Positions 42,363 to 50,890 are shown, counted from the first letter of the stretch. The stretch is DNA of 64,000 bases from Microbacterium luteum (GCF_015277875.1 NZ_CP063814.1:2790001-2854000); one strand, 5' to 3'. Translations and numbers: made by a program. The notes: generated by a model not told the origin, from the letters alone.

Positions 42363-42902
42363 ATGTCGTTGAAAGTCATGGTCGTCGTCGGCAACCCCAA
42401 GCCGGCATCCCGCACCCGCAAGGTGGCCGAGCTTCTGGTCTCCCACCTGCTGAGCCCCGGCTCGTACGAACTCGAGGTCATCGACCTCGCCGACCACGTG
42501 GATGAGATCTTCGCGTGGCCGTCGGAGAAGATGTCCGCCCTGAACACGCAGGTCGCCGAGAGCGACCTGGTGGTGTTCGCGTCGCCGACCTACAAGGCGA
42601 CCTACACCGGCCTCCTCAAGGCCTTCCTCGATCGATACCCCGCGAACGGCCTCGCCGGCGTCACGGCGATCCCGGTGCACACCGGCGCCGACTTCACCCA
42701 CGCGATGGGCCCGACCTTCACGCTCTCACCGCTCCTGGTGGAGCTCGGCGCGACCGTTCCCGGACGCGGCTTCTACCTGGCCCTCAGCCAGATGGACAAG
42801 CTCGACGAGGTCGTCGCTAACGCCGCCGCCGAGTACCGCAGCAATCTCAACCGCCTGGCCACCGTCGCCGCCGCGACGGCCGACGCGCCCGTGACCGCCT
42901 GA
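42363..42902 (+). CDS. NADPH-dependent FMN reductase (flavodoxin-like, SsuE/MsuE type)
   Basis: 179 residues. Flavodoxin-like fold: 'VVVGNPKPASRTRKVAELL' at residue 6 (phosphate loop), 'ESDLVVFASPTYKATYTGLLKAFLDR' near 74 split by the FMN-binding Pro-Thr-Tyr, and 'PVHTGADFTHAMGP'. SsuE/MsuE-type reductases deliver FMNH2 to LLM monooxygenases. First gene of the rightward operon; 21 nt before a second flavin reductase gene. No clear ribosome site at the start (GAGCAACAT), so translation may depend on leader structure. Confidence 0.85.
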   Translation: MSLKVMVVVGNPKPASRTRKVAELLVSHLLSPGSYELEVIDLADHVDEIFAWPSEKMSALNTQVAESDLVVFASPTYKATYTGLLKAFLDRYPANGLAGVTAIPVHTGADFTHAMGPTFTLSPLLVELGATVPGRGFYLALSQMDKLDEVVANAAAEYRSNLNRLATVAAATADAPVTA

Positions 42903-42923
42903 ACGACGGCCGACGGAGGATTC

Positions 42924-43451
42924 ATGTCTCACCCCACCCCGCCCACGGCCATCGACGCGCGCCGCTTCCGCGACACGCTCGGCCACTACGCCTCGGGCAT
43001 CACCATCGTCTCCGGCATCGAAGACGGCGCGCCCATCGGCTTCACCTGCCAGTCGTTCTACTCGGTGTCCGTCGACCCGCCGCTGGTGTCGTTCAGCGTC
43101 ATGAAGACGTCGACCACGTATCCGCGGATCGCCGCAGACGGCAAGTTCGCCGTCAACGTGCTCGCCCATGATCAGCACGCCGTCTCGAACCAGTTCGCCC
43201 GCAAGGGCACCGACAAGTGGGCCGGCATCGACTGGAGCCCGGCGGCATCCGGCAACCCGGTCATCGCCGACACCCTCATGTGGGTCGACTGCGAGATCTG
43301 GGCCGAGCACGAGGCGGGCGACCACCTCATCGTGATCGGCAAGGTCGTCGAGATGAGCCCGGCCGAATGGCACGAGCGCGACACCGAGCCCCTCCTCTAT
43401 TTCAAGGGCGCCTACCGCCACCTGCGGGAGCTCGAACAGCTCGCCGGGTGA
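42924..43451 (+). CDS. Flavin reductase (HpaC-like split barrel)
   Basis: 175 residues, ATG after GGAGG. Motifs 'GHYASGITIVSGIEDGAPIG', 'CQSFYSVSVDPPLVSFSV', 'RKGTDKWAGIDWSP' and 'GDHLIVIGKVVEM' mark the FMN-binding split-barrel family, distinct in sequence from the copy at 41406. Third flavin reductase of the island; followed by a terminator. Confidence 0.88.
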   Translation: MSHPTPPTAIDARRFRDTLGHYASGITIVSGIEDGAPIGFTCQSFYSVSVDPPLVSFSVMKTSTTYPRIAADGKFAVNVLAHDQHAVSNQFARKGTDKWAGIDWSPAASGNPVIADTLMWVDCEIWAEHEAGDHLIVIGKVVEMSPAEWHERDTEPLLYFKGAYRHLRELEQLAG

Positions 43452-43474
43452 CCTCATCCACCCGGCGCGATCAG

Positions 43475-43504
43475 AGGGCGTCCCGACCGCAGTCGGGGCG
43501 CCCT
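43475..43504 (+). terminator. Terminator hairpin after flavin reductases
   Basis: AGGGCG-T-CCCGAC-CGCA-GTCGGG-G-CGCCCT forms a strong stem with one internal mismatch; followed by CGTCGTGTGT. It ends the operon before the regulated deaminase promoter. Confidence 0.75.
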
Positions 43505-43557
43505 CGTCGTGTGTCGGGGCGGGGCACGCCGGACACGTCGCGGAAACATCGCGGCCG

Positions 43558-43581
43558 TAGGGTGTGAACCGTTCGATTCAC
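43558..43581 (+). promoter_or_regulatory. Promoter and TetR-type operator 1 (deaminase operon)
   Basis: -10 box TAGGGT (43558-43563) is directly followed by GTGAACCGTTCGATTCAC (43564-43581), an imperfect dyad. GAAACA 14 nt upstream of the -10 is shared with the second promoter at 45195. Confidence 0.65.
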
Positions 43582-43604
43582 TCCGCCGATCCCAGGAGCA
43601 TCCC

Positions 43605-44600
43605 GTGACCACTCCCGCCCCCGCCGCGCGCGACCTGCGCGCTCTCCCCAAGGGACACCTCCACCTCCACATGGAGGCGGCGATGCGCCCGGCGACGCTC
43701 ACGCGACTGTCGCAGAAGCTCGGCATCGAGGTGACGCCGACGACCGGCTTCGCCGGCTTCACCCAATTCAGCGCGACGTATCGCAGCCTCCTGGCCTCGC
43801 TCGACCACCCCGACCATCTGGGCATCCTGACCGATGAGATCTTCGCCGATCAGGCGGCGCAGGGCGTCGCCTACCTCGAACTCGCCGTGAGCCCGCAGTT
43901 CTACGCCGAACGCTACGGCACCGTCGAGGCGGCGCTGAACGAACTCATCGCGCTGGCCCGCGCCGCGTCGGCGGCACACGGCGTCGCCTTCGGACTCATG
44001 CCGACCATCGACCGGATGCGCGATCTCGATGAAGCCATGGTGATCGCTCGTGCGGCCGCCGCGCGCGCCGGCGACGGCGTGGTCTCCCTCGGGCTCGCCA
44101 ACGAGGAGCGCGGCTACCCCGCCGGCGACTTCGCCGAGCCGTTCGCCCTCGCCAAGGCCGCCGGGCTCCAGTCCACGCCGCACGCCGGCGAGCTCGTGGG
44201 CCCGGAGTCGATCCGCGACGCCCTGGGTGCCCTTCAGGCCGACCGCATCCTGCACGGCGTCCGTTCGGCGGAGGACCCGGCGCTCGTGGCGGAACTGGCC
44301 GACCGCGGCATCCCGCTGGATGTGTGCCCCACCTCGAACCTGCTGCTCGAGGTGGTCGACGACATGGCCGCGCATCCGCTCGTGGGCCTGCTGGATGCGG
44401 GCGTGCGCTGCTCGATCAACGCCGACGACCCGATCCTGTTCGGCCCCGACATCCTCGACGAGTACGAGCTGTGCCGGCGCGAACTCGGCATGACCGACGA
44501 GCAGCTCGCCGCGTGCGCGTGGACCTCGATCGAGACCACCCTCGCCGATGACGAGACGAAGGCGCGCGCGAGGTCCGCCATCGACGCCTGGCTCGCGTGA
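43605..44600 (+). CDS. Adenosine-deaminase-family hydrolase
   Basis: 331 residues from GTG 43605 with CAGGAG upstream. Amidohydrolase/ADA motifs: metal site 'GHLHLHMEAA' near residue 18, 'STPHAGE' near 193 (catalytic Glu), 'RILHGVR' near 216, 'LDVCPTSN' near 240 and 'INADDP' near 270 (metal Asp). The usual GHG-type 'RIGHG' is 'RILHG' and 'GxDLxGxE' is 'LGLANEE', so the substrate may not be adenosine. Its link to LLM monooxygenases suggests deamination in a catabolic route for an N-heterocycle (inference). Overlaps the TetR gene by 4 nt. Confidence 0.82.
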   Translation: MTTPAPAARDLRALPKGHLHLHMEAAMRPATLTRLSQKLGIEVTPTTGFAGFTQFSATYRSLLASLDHPDHLGILTDEIFADQAAQGVAYLELAVSPQFYAERYGTVEAALNELIALARAASAAHGVAFGLMPTIDRMRDLDEAMVIARAAAARAGDGVVSLGLANEERGYPAGDFAEPFALAKAAGLQSTPHAGELVGPESIRDALGALQADRILHGVRSAEDPALVAELADRGIPLDVCPTSNLLLEVVDDMAAHPLVGLLDAGVRCSINADDPILFGPDILDEYELCRRELGMTDEQLAACAWTSIETTLADDETKARARSAIDAWLA

Positions 44601-45172
44601 ACGACGCCGGCGACAGCCCGGAGCGCGCGCGGCTGCTCGGGCTCGCGACCGACCTCATCCTGCGCGAGGGCGTGATCGACATGAGCCTCAGCGCGATCGC
44701 GCGCGGCATCGGGTCGAACAACCGCATGGTGCTGTACTACTTCGGCTCCAAGCAGGGACTGCTGGATGAGGCCGCCCAGGCGGCGTTCGAGCGCTTTCCC
44801 CGCCTGCGCGACATGTTCGCCCGCCTCGCCGGCGACGGTTCGATCGAACAGCGCCTGCTGGCGGTGTGGGAAGACCTCTCCGCGCCCGAGAACCACCCGT
44901 TCCTGCGCCTGTTCTTCCAGCAGTTCGGCACCGCGATGCGCGACCGCGACGGCTGGGACGCCTTCACCGACCGCATCGCGCACGAGTGGATCGACGCGAC
45001 CGCCGAGGTGCTGCGGCGCGACGGTTTCGGCGCCGACGACGCCCGCGTCGCGGCGACGCAGCTGGTCGGCCTCTGGCGCGGCCTGCAGTTCCTCACCCTC
45101 ACCGGCGTCGATCCCGACGAGCTTCGCGCGGCGAACCGCGCCACGGTGCACGCGCTTCTGACCCGCCGGTGA
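44597..45172 (+). CDS. TetR-family regulator of the monooxygenase island
   Basis: 191 residues from GTG 44597, coupled to the deaminase gene. DNA-binding region 'DMSLSAIARGIGSNNRMVLYY' at about residues 27-47 and an all-helical ligand domain. Two near-identical dyads lie before its own operon (43564) and before the downstream monooxygenase operon (45201), so it probably represses both until a substrate or intermediate binds. Confidence 0.87.
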   Translation: MNDAGDSPERARLLGLATDLILREGVIDMSLSAIARGIGSNNRMVLYYFGSKQGLLDEAAQAAFERFPRLRDMFARLAGDGSIEQRLLAVWEDLSAPENHPFLRLFFQQFGTAMRDRDGWDAFTDRIAHEWIDATAEVLRRDGFGADDARVAATQLVGLWRGLQFLTLTGVDPDELRAANRATVHALLTRR

Positions 45173-45194
45173 CCTCGCCGAAACAATCGCCGCC

Positions 45195-45218
45195 TACAGT
45201 GTGAACCGTTCAGTTCAC
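45195..45218 (+). promoter_or_regulatory. Promoter and TetR-type operator 2 (monooxygenase operon)
   Basis: -10 box TACAGT (45195-45200) is directly followed by the perfect dyad GTGAACCGTTCAGTTCAC (45201-45218). The arrangement and sequence repeat those at 43558. Confidence 0.75.
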
Positions 45219-45238
45219 TCAGGTCGGAGGAGAGTCGG

Positions 45239-46600
45239 ATGGCGGCACCGTGGAAGCTCGGCATGTTCCAGAGCGCAGGCCCGATGGGCATGTGGAAGCT
45301 GCCCGAGAACCGGTCGACGGACTACCTCGACCTGGAGTACTGGGTCACGATGGCACGGCGCTGCGAACAAGCCGGCGTGGACTTCCTGTTCCTCGCCGAT
45401 GACTACGGATACCCGATCGTCGACGATGCCGTGCCGGCGGCGGCGATCCGCGGAGCCATCCAGTTCCCGAAGGCCGACCCGATGGCGATCCTCCCCGCCC
45501 TCGCCGCCGTGACCGACCGCCTGGGTCTCGCCGTCACCCTCTCGACGATGGTCGAGAAGCCCCCGATGGTCGCCCGCAAGCTCGCGACGCTCGACCACCT
45601 CACGCGCGGACGCATCGGCTGGAACATCGTCACCGGCGCCGGTCAGAACGCGTCCGCGCGCCTGTTCGGCATCCCGCTGACCGACCACGACAAGCGCTAC
45701 GAGATCGCGGCCGACCACGTCGACCTGTCGCTGAAACTGTGGGAGGGGTCGTGGGATGACGACGGCCTCGCCCTCGACCGCGAGCGCGGCGTCTTCGCCG
45801 ACCCCGACAAGGTGCGCGAGATCGAGCACCACGGGCCGCACTTCGACGCCAAGGGCCTGCTGACGGTGCCGCCCGGACCGCAGCGCACACCGCTGCTGTT
45901 CCAGGCGGGCACATCCTCGCCCGGACGCGACCTCGCCGCCCGCTACGCCGAGGCGGTGTTCCTCGCCGCCGAGATCCCGGCGATGGCTTCCCAGATCACC
46001 GACATCCGCCGCCGCGCCGAGGGCTACGGCCGCGACCCGGAGTCGGTCACGTGCCTCATCGCGGGCACGTTCATCGTCGCCGAGACCGCGGAGGGCGCGC
46101 GCGATATCCAGCGACGGGTCACCGAGGCGCGCTCGCTCGACGACGCCGCGGCCGCGTACGCGTTCTACACCGGGCTGGATCTGTCCGGCATGGACCCCGG
46201 CCGGCCGCTCGACCCCGCTGCGGTGTCGAGCTCGCAGACCGGACGCACGAACATCGAGCGCTTCACCGGTCCGGATGCGCCGACGGTGCGCGAGATCCTG
46301 GAGGAGTTCCAGCGCAACTCCGTCATGGGCACGCCGTTCGTCGGCACCCCGGCGGAGGTCGTCGACGCGGCCGAGCGCGCCATCGCGGACACCGGCGCCG
46401 ACGGGTTCCTCGTGCAGCCCGACCACACCGGCACCTTCGACTCCTTCCTCGACCTCGTCATGCCCGAACTGCGCACGCGCGGACTCGTCGCCGCTGAGAA
46501 CCCCAAGGTGACCCTGCGAGAGCGGCTGCTCGGTGCGGGGCCGCGCCTGGCCGACACCCATCCGGGGGCGGCGCATCGACGGGTGGCGGTGCACGCATGA
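45239..46600 (+). CDS. LLM FMN-dependent monooxygenase (NtaA/SnaA/DszA type), copy 1
   Basis: 453 residues, ATG with CGGAGGAGAG upstream. Bacterial-luciferase-like fold of the NtaA group: 'DFLFLADDYGYPIVDD' near residue 45, 'LATLDHLTRGRIGWNIVTGAGQNASA' split across the FMN site near 120, 'LLFQAGTSSPGRDLAARYAEAVFLA' near 220 in pieces, and a C-terminal 'FLVQPDHTGTFDSFLDLV'. Needs FMNH2 and O2; the neighbouring flavin reductases supply it. The target compound is unknown; riboflavin-lyase-like RcaE of Microbacterium is one relative to compare. Confidence 0.88.
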   Translation: MAAPWKLGMFQSAGPMGMWKLPENRSTDYLDLEYWVTMARRCEQAGVDFLFLADDYGYPIVDDAVPAAAIRGAIQFPKADPMAILPALAAVTDRLGLAVTLSTMVEKPPMVARKLATLDHLTRGRIGWNIVTGAGQNASARLFGIPLTDHDKRYEIAADHVDLSLKLWEGSWDDDGLALDRERGVFADPDKVREIEHHGPHFDAKGLLTVPPGPQRTPLLFQAGTSSPGRDLAARYAEAVFLAAEIPAMASQITDIRRRAEGYGRDPESVTCLIAGTFIVAETAEGARDIQRRVTEARSLDDAAAAYAFYTGLDLSGMDPGRPLDPAAVSSSQTGRTNIERFTGPDAPTVREILEEFQRNSVMGTPFVGTPAEVVDAAERAIADTGADGFLVQPDHTGTFDSFLDLVMPELRTRGLVAAENPKVTLRERLLGAGPRLADTHPGAAHRRVAVHA

Positions 46601-47979
46601 CCGACGCGAAGACCCTGCACTTCGGCGTGTTCGAAGTGACCGCACCGCAGGTGGGCGGCACGTTCAGCTGGGCGCATCCGCGCAGCCGCAGCGCCGACTT
46701 CCTCGACCCGCAGCACTGGATCCACATCGCGCGCGTGCTCGAAGACGCCGGCTTCGACTTCCTCTTCTTCGCCGGCGGCTACGGCTACCCGCTCGTGGAC
46801 GGCGACCTGCCCGAGATCGCGGCGACCAAGGGCATCAACTTCTCCGCGATCGACCCCGACTACCTGCTCCCGCTTCTCGCCCAGCACACCGACACCCTCG
46901 GGTTCGTCGTGACCATGTCGACCGGCCTCGAGCATCCGGCTCAGCTCGCGCGCCGCTTCGCGACCCTCGACCACCTCACCGGCGGTCGCGTCGGGTGGAA
47001 CATCGTCACCGGCGCCTCGCAGAACGCCGTCGCCGACGTGTTCGGACAGGACGAGATCGTGCCGCACGACACGCGCTACGCGATGGCGGCCGAGTACGTG
47101 GAACTCGCCGCACGGCTGTGGGAGCAGGGGTGGGATGACGACGCCCGCATCATGGACCGCGACGCCGGGGTCTATGCGCGGCGCGAGGGCGTGCATCCGA
47201 TCGTCTTCGAGGGCGAGCACTACCGCTCGCGCGGCTACTTCGGGGCCCCGCCGTCGCCGCAGCGCACGCCGGTGCTGTTCCAGGCCGGAACCTCCCCCGC
47301 CGGACGCGCCTTCGCCGCGCGCAACGCCGAGTGCGTGTTCGTGCAGGCCACGACGCCCGCGCGCACGGCCGCCGCCGTCGCCGACATCCGCCGGCTCGCC
47401 GCCGACCGCGGACGCGACCCGCGGGCCGTGAAGCTCATGGCCGGGCTCACCGTCTTCGTCGGCGAGACCGAGGCCGATGCGCAACGCTATGAGGCGGAGT
47501 TCGACGCGATGCAGACGGACGAGATCGTCGCATCCCTCTACGCCGGCAACACCGGCATCGACCTGCTCGCCCTCGACCCCGACAAGACGCTGCACCAGGT
47601 GCTCGAGCAGGGCGGCCCGGTCGGGCAGATGGGAACGAGCAACATCGAGCGCTTCCTCGGCGAGAACGCCCCCACGGTGCGGGAGATCCTCGACCAGCTG
47701 CGCGGCCGCGGCACGCGCGGCTTCCGGCTCGTCGGAGACCCGGTGCAGGTCGCCGACGGCATCGAGCGCCTGGCCGCCGAGACCGACCTCGACGGATTCC
47801 TCCTCGAACCGGTGTTCGAGCCGGCCGACCTCGAGGACTTCGGCCGCCTCGTGATGCCGATCCTGCGCGAGCGCGGCCGGCTGCGCGCGGGCGTTCCGGG
47901 GAACACCCTCCGCTCCCGCGTGACCGAGCGCCCCGGCCACGACCGCCTCGGCGCGGAGCATCCGGTGCTGGCGGACTGA
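46597..47979 (+). CDS. LLM FMN-dependent monooxygenase (NtaA/SnaA/DszA type), copy 2
   Basis: 460 residues; ATG overlaps the previous stop (ATGA). Same family as the upstream enzyme with the same order of motifs: 'DFLFFAGGYGYPLVDGD', 'LDHLTGGRVGWNIVTGASQN', 'VLFQAGTSPAGRAFAARNAE', 'GFLLEPVFEPADLEDF'. The differing active-site loops suggest successive oxidations of one compound or different substrates rather than simple redundancy. Ends before a hairpin terminator. Confidence 0.88.
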   Translation: MTDAKTLHFGVFEVTAPQVGGTFSWAHPRSRSADFLDPQHWIHIARVLEDAGFDFLFFAGGYGYPLVDGDLPEIAATKGINFSAIDPDYLLPLLAQHTDTLGFVVTMSTGLEHPAQLARRFATLDHLTGGRVGWNIVTGASQNAVADVFGQDEIVPHDTRYAMAAEYVELAARLWEQGWDDDARIMDRDAGVYARREGVHPIVFEGEHYRSRGYFGAPPSPQRTPVLFQAGTSPAGRAFAARNAECVFVQATTPARTAAAVADIRRLAADRGRDPRAVKLMAGLTVFVGETEADAQRYEAEFDAMQTDEIVASLYAGNTGIDLLALDPDKTLHQVLEQGGPVGQMGTSNIERFLGENAPTVREILDQLRGRGTRGFRLVGDPVQVADGIERLAAETDLDGFLLEPVFEPADLEDFGRLVMPILRERGRLRAGVPGNTLRSRVTERPGHDRLGAEHPVLAD

Positions 47980-48015
47980 GTCCCGAGCCGGCGACGGCAC
48001 GGCCGCATCCGAACC

Positions 48016-48060
48016 GGCCCTTTCCCGCCGAACGGCCCCGTTTCGTCGCGGCGGAAAGGG
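48016..48060 (+). terminator. Probable terminator after the monooxygenase operon
   Basis: CCCTTTCCCGCCG (from 48018) pairs with CGGCGGAAAGGG (48049-48060) with one bulged base, about 36 nt downstream of the stop. Confidence 0.55.
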
Positions 48061-48106
48061 GTGGCTCGGCGAAAAGGGGGTGGCTCGGTGGAAAGGGCTG
48101 CGTCGC
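48053..48106. repeat. Short tandem repeat GGAAAGGGGTGGCTCGG
   Basis: Three imperfect 17-19 nt units starting at about 48053, 48071 and 48090. It begins inside the terminator right arm. The remaining gap to 48223 holds only the promoter of the next gene. Confidence 0.6.
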
Positions 48107-48211
48107 GGAGTCGCCCCTGCGCCCACTGCCCCCGCGCCCACTGTGCCGCGAGCACATATGCCGGACGAAGGCATGGGGTGGCAGCACGTTCCGCGGGGTG
48201 GCGAGGCTGGG

Positions 48212-48217
48212 TAGATT
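48212..48217 (+). promoter_or_regulatory. -10 box of a leaderless promoter (truncated hydrolase)
   Basis: TAGATT ends 6 nt before ATG 48224, so the gene remnant still carries an intact-looking promoter. Confidence 0.55.
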
Positions 48218-48223
48218 CGACGC

Positions 48224-48628
48224 ATGCCGTACACCACCGTCGACGATGTCTCGATCTACTTCGAGATCGAGGGGAATCCGGCGGATCCGGCGATCGTACT
48301 CATCTCCGGGGGCGGCGCGCAGCTGATCAGCTGGGACGACCGGCTCGTCGCGCTGCTCGTCGCGGAAGGCTTCCGCGTCGTGCGCCTGGACAACCGCGAC
48401 ACCGGGCTGTCGCAGCGTTTCGGCGGCGACGAAGACATCGACGGCGGCTACGACCTCTCCGACATGGCCGAAGACGTGCTGCGCGTGCTGGATGCGCTCG
48501 ACATCCCCGCCGCGCACCTCATCGGGCACTCGATGGGCGGAATGATGGCCCAGACCGCCGCGATCGAGCATCCCGAGCGCGTACTGAGCCTGGGGGCGGA
48601 TGCGCTCGCGCAGCATGTGCCGCGCTGA
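48224..48628 (+). pseudogene. Truncated alpha/beta hydrolase (5' half)
   Basis: 134 residues. The N-terminal half of an alpha/beta hydrolase is normal: 'VLISGGGAQLISWDDRLVALL', 'VVRLDNRDTGLSQRF' and the nucleophile elbow 'LIGHSMGGMMAQTAA' near residue 103 (strings partly split). After 'HPERVLSL' the family sequence stops and an unrelated 'GADALAQHVPR' precedes a stop. The catalytic Asp and His of the C-terminal half are missing (families run 270-300 aa). The break lies 6 nt from the stop of a facing, also truncated gene. Probably non-functional. Confidence 0.72.
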
Positions 48629-48633
48629 GGCCG

Positions 48634-49239
48634 TCAGGCCCATCCGACCTCGGCCGTCGCCAGCACCGCGTCGTCGGGATCGAGGGCGGTCACGATCGTG
48701 CGGCCGACGTGCAGGTGCACGATCACCTGGGGACCGACGCGCGTGGAGACCACCCGCGCGGTCACGTCCCGCGCGCCGCCGCCGAACTGCACCAGGACCG
48801 GGTCCTGGTCGTTGGCGAGGGCGACGAGCTCGTCGCGGGCCTCGAGCACGCGCATCCGCACGCCCTCGGGATCGACCGCGTCGAGGATCTGGATCTGCGC
48901 GGCCATCACGTCGCCGGTGTGCGAGGTGCGGAAGCCGCCGTGCCCGCGCGCCATGCGCGCCGCGTTGGAGGCGGCGGCCACCACGCTCGGCTCCTCGGTG
49001 GCCATCGGCACGAGCCGGTCGATCCCGTCGATGTGGAAGTTCGTGGCGACGCCCACCGGGATCGCCATGGTCCCCACGACGTTCTCGATCATGTGATCGG
49101 CCTGTTCGAGGGTGAGGCCACCGCCGATGCCGAGGGGATCCAGCGCGTCGGCCGGCAGCCCCGCTCCCTCCACGACCCGCCGTCGGCGCTCCTCTGGCGT
49201 GTGGTCGCGCAGGCCCTGCAGACGGCTGTTGATCGGCAT
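48634..49239 (-). pseudogene. Truncated class II HMG-CoA reductase (5' half)
   Basis: 201 residues, ATG after GGGAGGATCG. It matches the start of degradative class II HMG-CoA reductases: 'MPINSRLQGLRDHTPEER', 'EQADHMIENVVGTMAIPVG', 'VPMATEEPSVVAAASNAA' with the active-site Glu, 'DQDPVLVQFGGGARD'. After 'GPQVIVHLHV' the expected 'DVRDAMGAN' is replaced by unrelated residues and a stop; full-length enzymes have about 430 residues with catalytic Lys, Asp and His in the lost part. With the facing hydrolase remnant it marks a deletion across both 3' ends (inference). Confidence 0.7.
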
Positions 49240-49409
49240 CGATCCTCCCGGAACATCGCAGACCCCCGAAGGGGCAGGTACCTGCCGAAACTACGTCTGC
49301 GGGCAGCCGCCGGCCATGGAGGAACCGCCCATGATGCGGCCACCGGAGTGGGGCGTGCATCTACCGACGCGCGTCCGGAGCGTTTCGCGTGCGGGGGGAT
49401 CTCGGCGAA

Positions 49410-50204
49410 TCAGCCGGCGAGGAACTCGCGCGCGGCGGCGCGGAAATCCCGCGAGCCCGGCGCGTTGAAGTGATGACGGTTCGGGATCTCGACGAACCGG
49501 CCCTGCGGGCACGCGGCGGCGAGCGCCTTCGAGCCCTCGAGGATGGCGTCGCGGGAGCCGGTCGCGATCAGCACGGGCTGGGTGGGCGCCGCCGTCGGGT
49601 CCGGGTCGGCGGCGCCCGAGGCGCGCAGCCCCTCGGCGATCGCGAGCAGAGCCTCGAGGTCGTTGCCGCCGACCCGTTCGATCAGGCCGATGTACTGCTG
49701 CGTGCGCTCATCCGTCACCGCTGCACCCTCGCGCACGTAGGCCCGCGCCTGATCGAGGTCGAGCCTGCTCAGCGGCACCCCGTCGGGAACGCCGCCCAGC
49801 ACCACCCGCTCGATCCGCCCCGGAAGATCCCGAGCGACCTCCCAGCCGACACGAGCGCCGAGGGAGTAGCCGACGTACGCGACGGTGTCGACGAGGTAGG
49901 TGTCGAGGACCGTCTCGACGTCGCGGGCGAGGGCCGCGAGCGCATACTCACGCGACTCGTGGGGCTTGTCGCTGGCCCCGTGGCCGCGCTGGTCGAGGGC
50001 GAGAACGCGGAATCCGTCGCTGGTGAGGTCGCGCACCCAGCCGGTGTTCACCCAATTGTCCCGCGTGCTCGAGGCGAACCCGTGCACGAGCATCACCGTC
50101 GGCTGCCCCTCTTCACCCCAGGTGTACGTGGCGAGGCGGAAGCCGTCCTCGGACATCACGAAGGTCGGGGCGGGCACGTCGGTCAGCGAAGTCGCGGCAC
50201 TCAC
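49410..50204 (-). CDS. Alpha/beta hydrolase
   Basis: 264 residues from GTG 50204, 6 nt after GAGAAT (50211-50216), a leaderless-type start. 'VMLVHGFASSTRDNW' near residue 35, 'ALDQRGHGASDKP' near 62, nucleophile elbow 'VGYSLGARVG' near 100 and the His of 'IPNRHHFNAPGSRDF' near 245 give a complete fold with triad. Substrate unknown. Intact, in contrast to the hydrolase remnant 1 kb away. Confidence 0.85.
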   Translation of the reverse strand: MSAATSLTDVPAPTFVMSEDGFRLATYTWGEEGQPTVMLVHGFASSTRDNWVNTGWVRDLTSDGFRVLALDQRGHGASDKPHESREYALAALARDVETVLDTYLVDTVAYVGYSLGARVGWEVARDLPGRIERVVLGGVPDGVPLSRLDLDQARAYVREGAAVTDERTQQYIGLIERVGGNDLEALLAIAEGLRASGAADPDPTAAPTQPVLIATGSRDAILEGSKALAAACPQGRFVEIPNRHHFNAPGSRDFRAAAREFLAG

Positions 50205-50565
50205 GCATCCATTCTCGCGCCGAACACGTTCCGGGCCCCAGACGCCGGCGGGACAAGCGACAGATCCCGCCGGCCGCTTCCGGGCTCCCCCAGTTGTGCC
50301 CGGTGCGTCGTCTGGTACATCGAGTCTCACACCGGGACGTCCCCCGCGCTTCCGGGGGAACCCCTAAACCTCTCGAACCCGCATCCGGGGTTCCGTCCCG
50401 CCCCGCCGCCCCGTCGCCCCGCCGCCGCCGCCTCGCAGCCCCGGCCCGCCGCCCCGGTCCCGCCACGCTGCCGCCGCCCGCCCCGCAGCCCCGGTCCCGC
50501 CGTCTCCGTGCCGCAGCCTCGCCCCGCTACAGCCCGGCCCCGCTGCCGCCGCCTCGGCGTGCCGT

Positions 50566-50638
50566 AACTCAGGCTGCAGGAGTGAAGACGCCGCGAAACG
50601 CCACCAATCAGGCCTCACCGTCCTCCTCAGCCTGAGTT
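50566..50638. repeat. Family B inverted-repeat element, copy B3 (73 bp)
   Basis: AACTCAGGCT (50566-50575) and AGCCTGAGTT (50629-50638). With about 30-40 nt of left flank it is duplicated as B4, offset 124 bp. The surrounding 50205-50560 gap is C-rich with no gene. Confidence 0.88.
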
Positions 50639-50689
50639 AGTGCCACAGCCCCAGCCCGCCGCCCCGCTGCCGCCGCCTCGGCGTGCCGT

Positions 50690-50762
50690 AACTCAGGCTG
50701 CAGGAGTGAAGACGCCGCGAAACGCCGCCACTCAGGCCTCACCGTCCTCTTCAGCCTGAGTT
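50690..50762. repeat. Family B inverted-repeat element, copy B4 (73 bp)
   Basis: AACTCAGGCT (50690-50699) and AGCCTGAGTT (50753-50762). Nearly identical to B3, including flank, so a recent tandem duplication. Confidence 0.88.
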
Positions 50763-50842
50763 AGTACCACAACTCCAGATCCGCCCCGACGCCGCCCCAC
50801 CCTCTGGCGGCCGCGCCAGGCGGCACGACGCCGAGGTCTGAA

Positions 50843-50890
50843 ACCCGGAGACCCGGAGGCCCGAAGACCCGAAGACCCGAAGACCCGAAG
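50843..50890. repeat. 8 bp tandem repeat ACCCGRAG x6
   Basis: Six contiguous units (two ACCCGGAG, one GCCCGAAG, three ACCCGAAG) lie between family B copies B4 and B5. Confidence 0.75.

Noticed and set aside
50843-50890. CRISPR-like array
   Set aside because: Units are 8 bp and contiguous without spacers; no cas genes in the window. Families A and B are inverted, not direct, repeats with irregular spacing.
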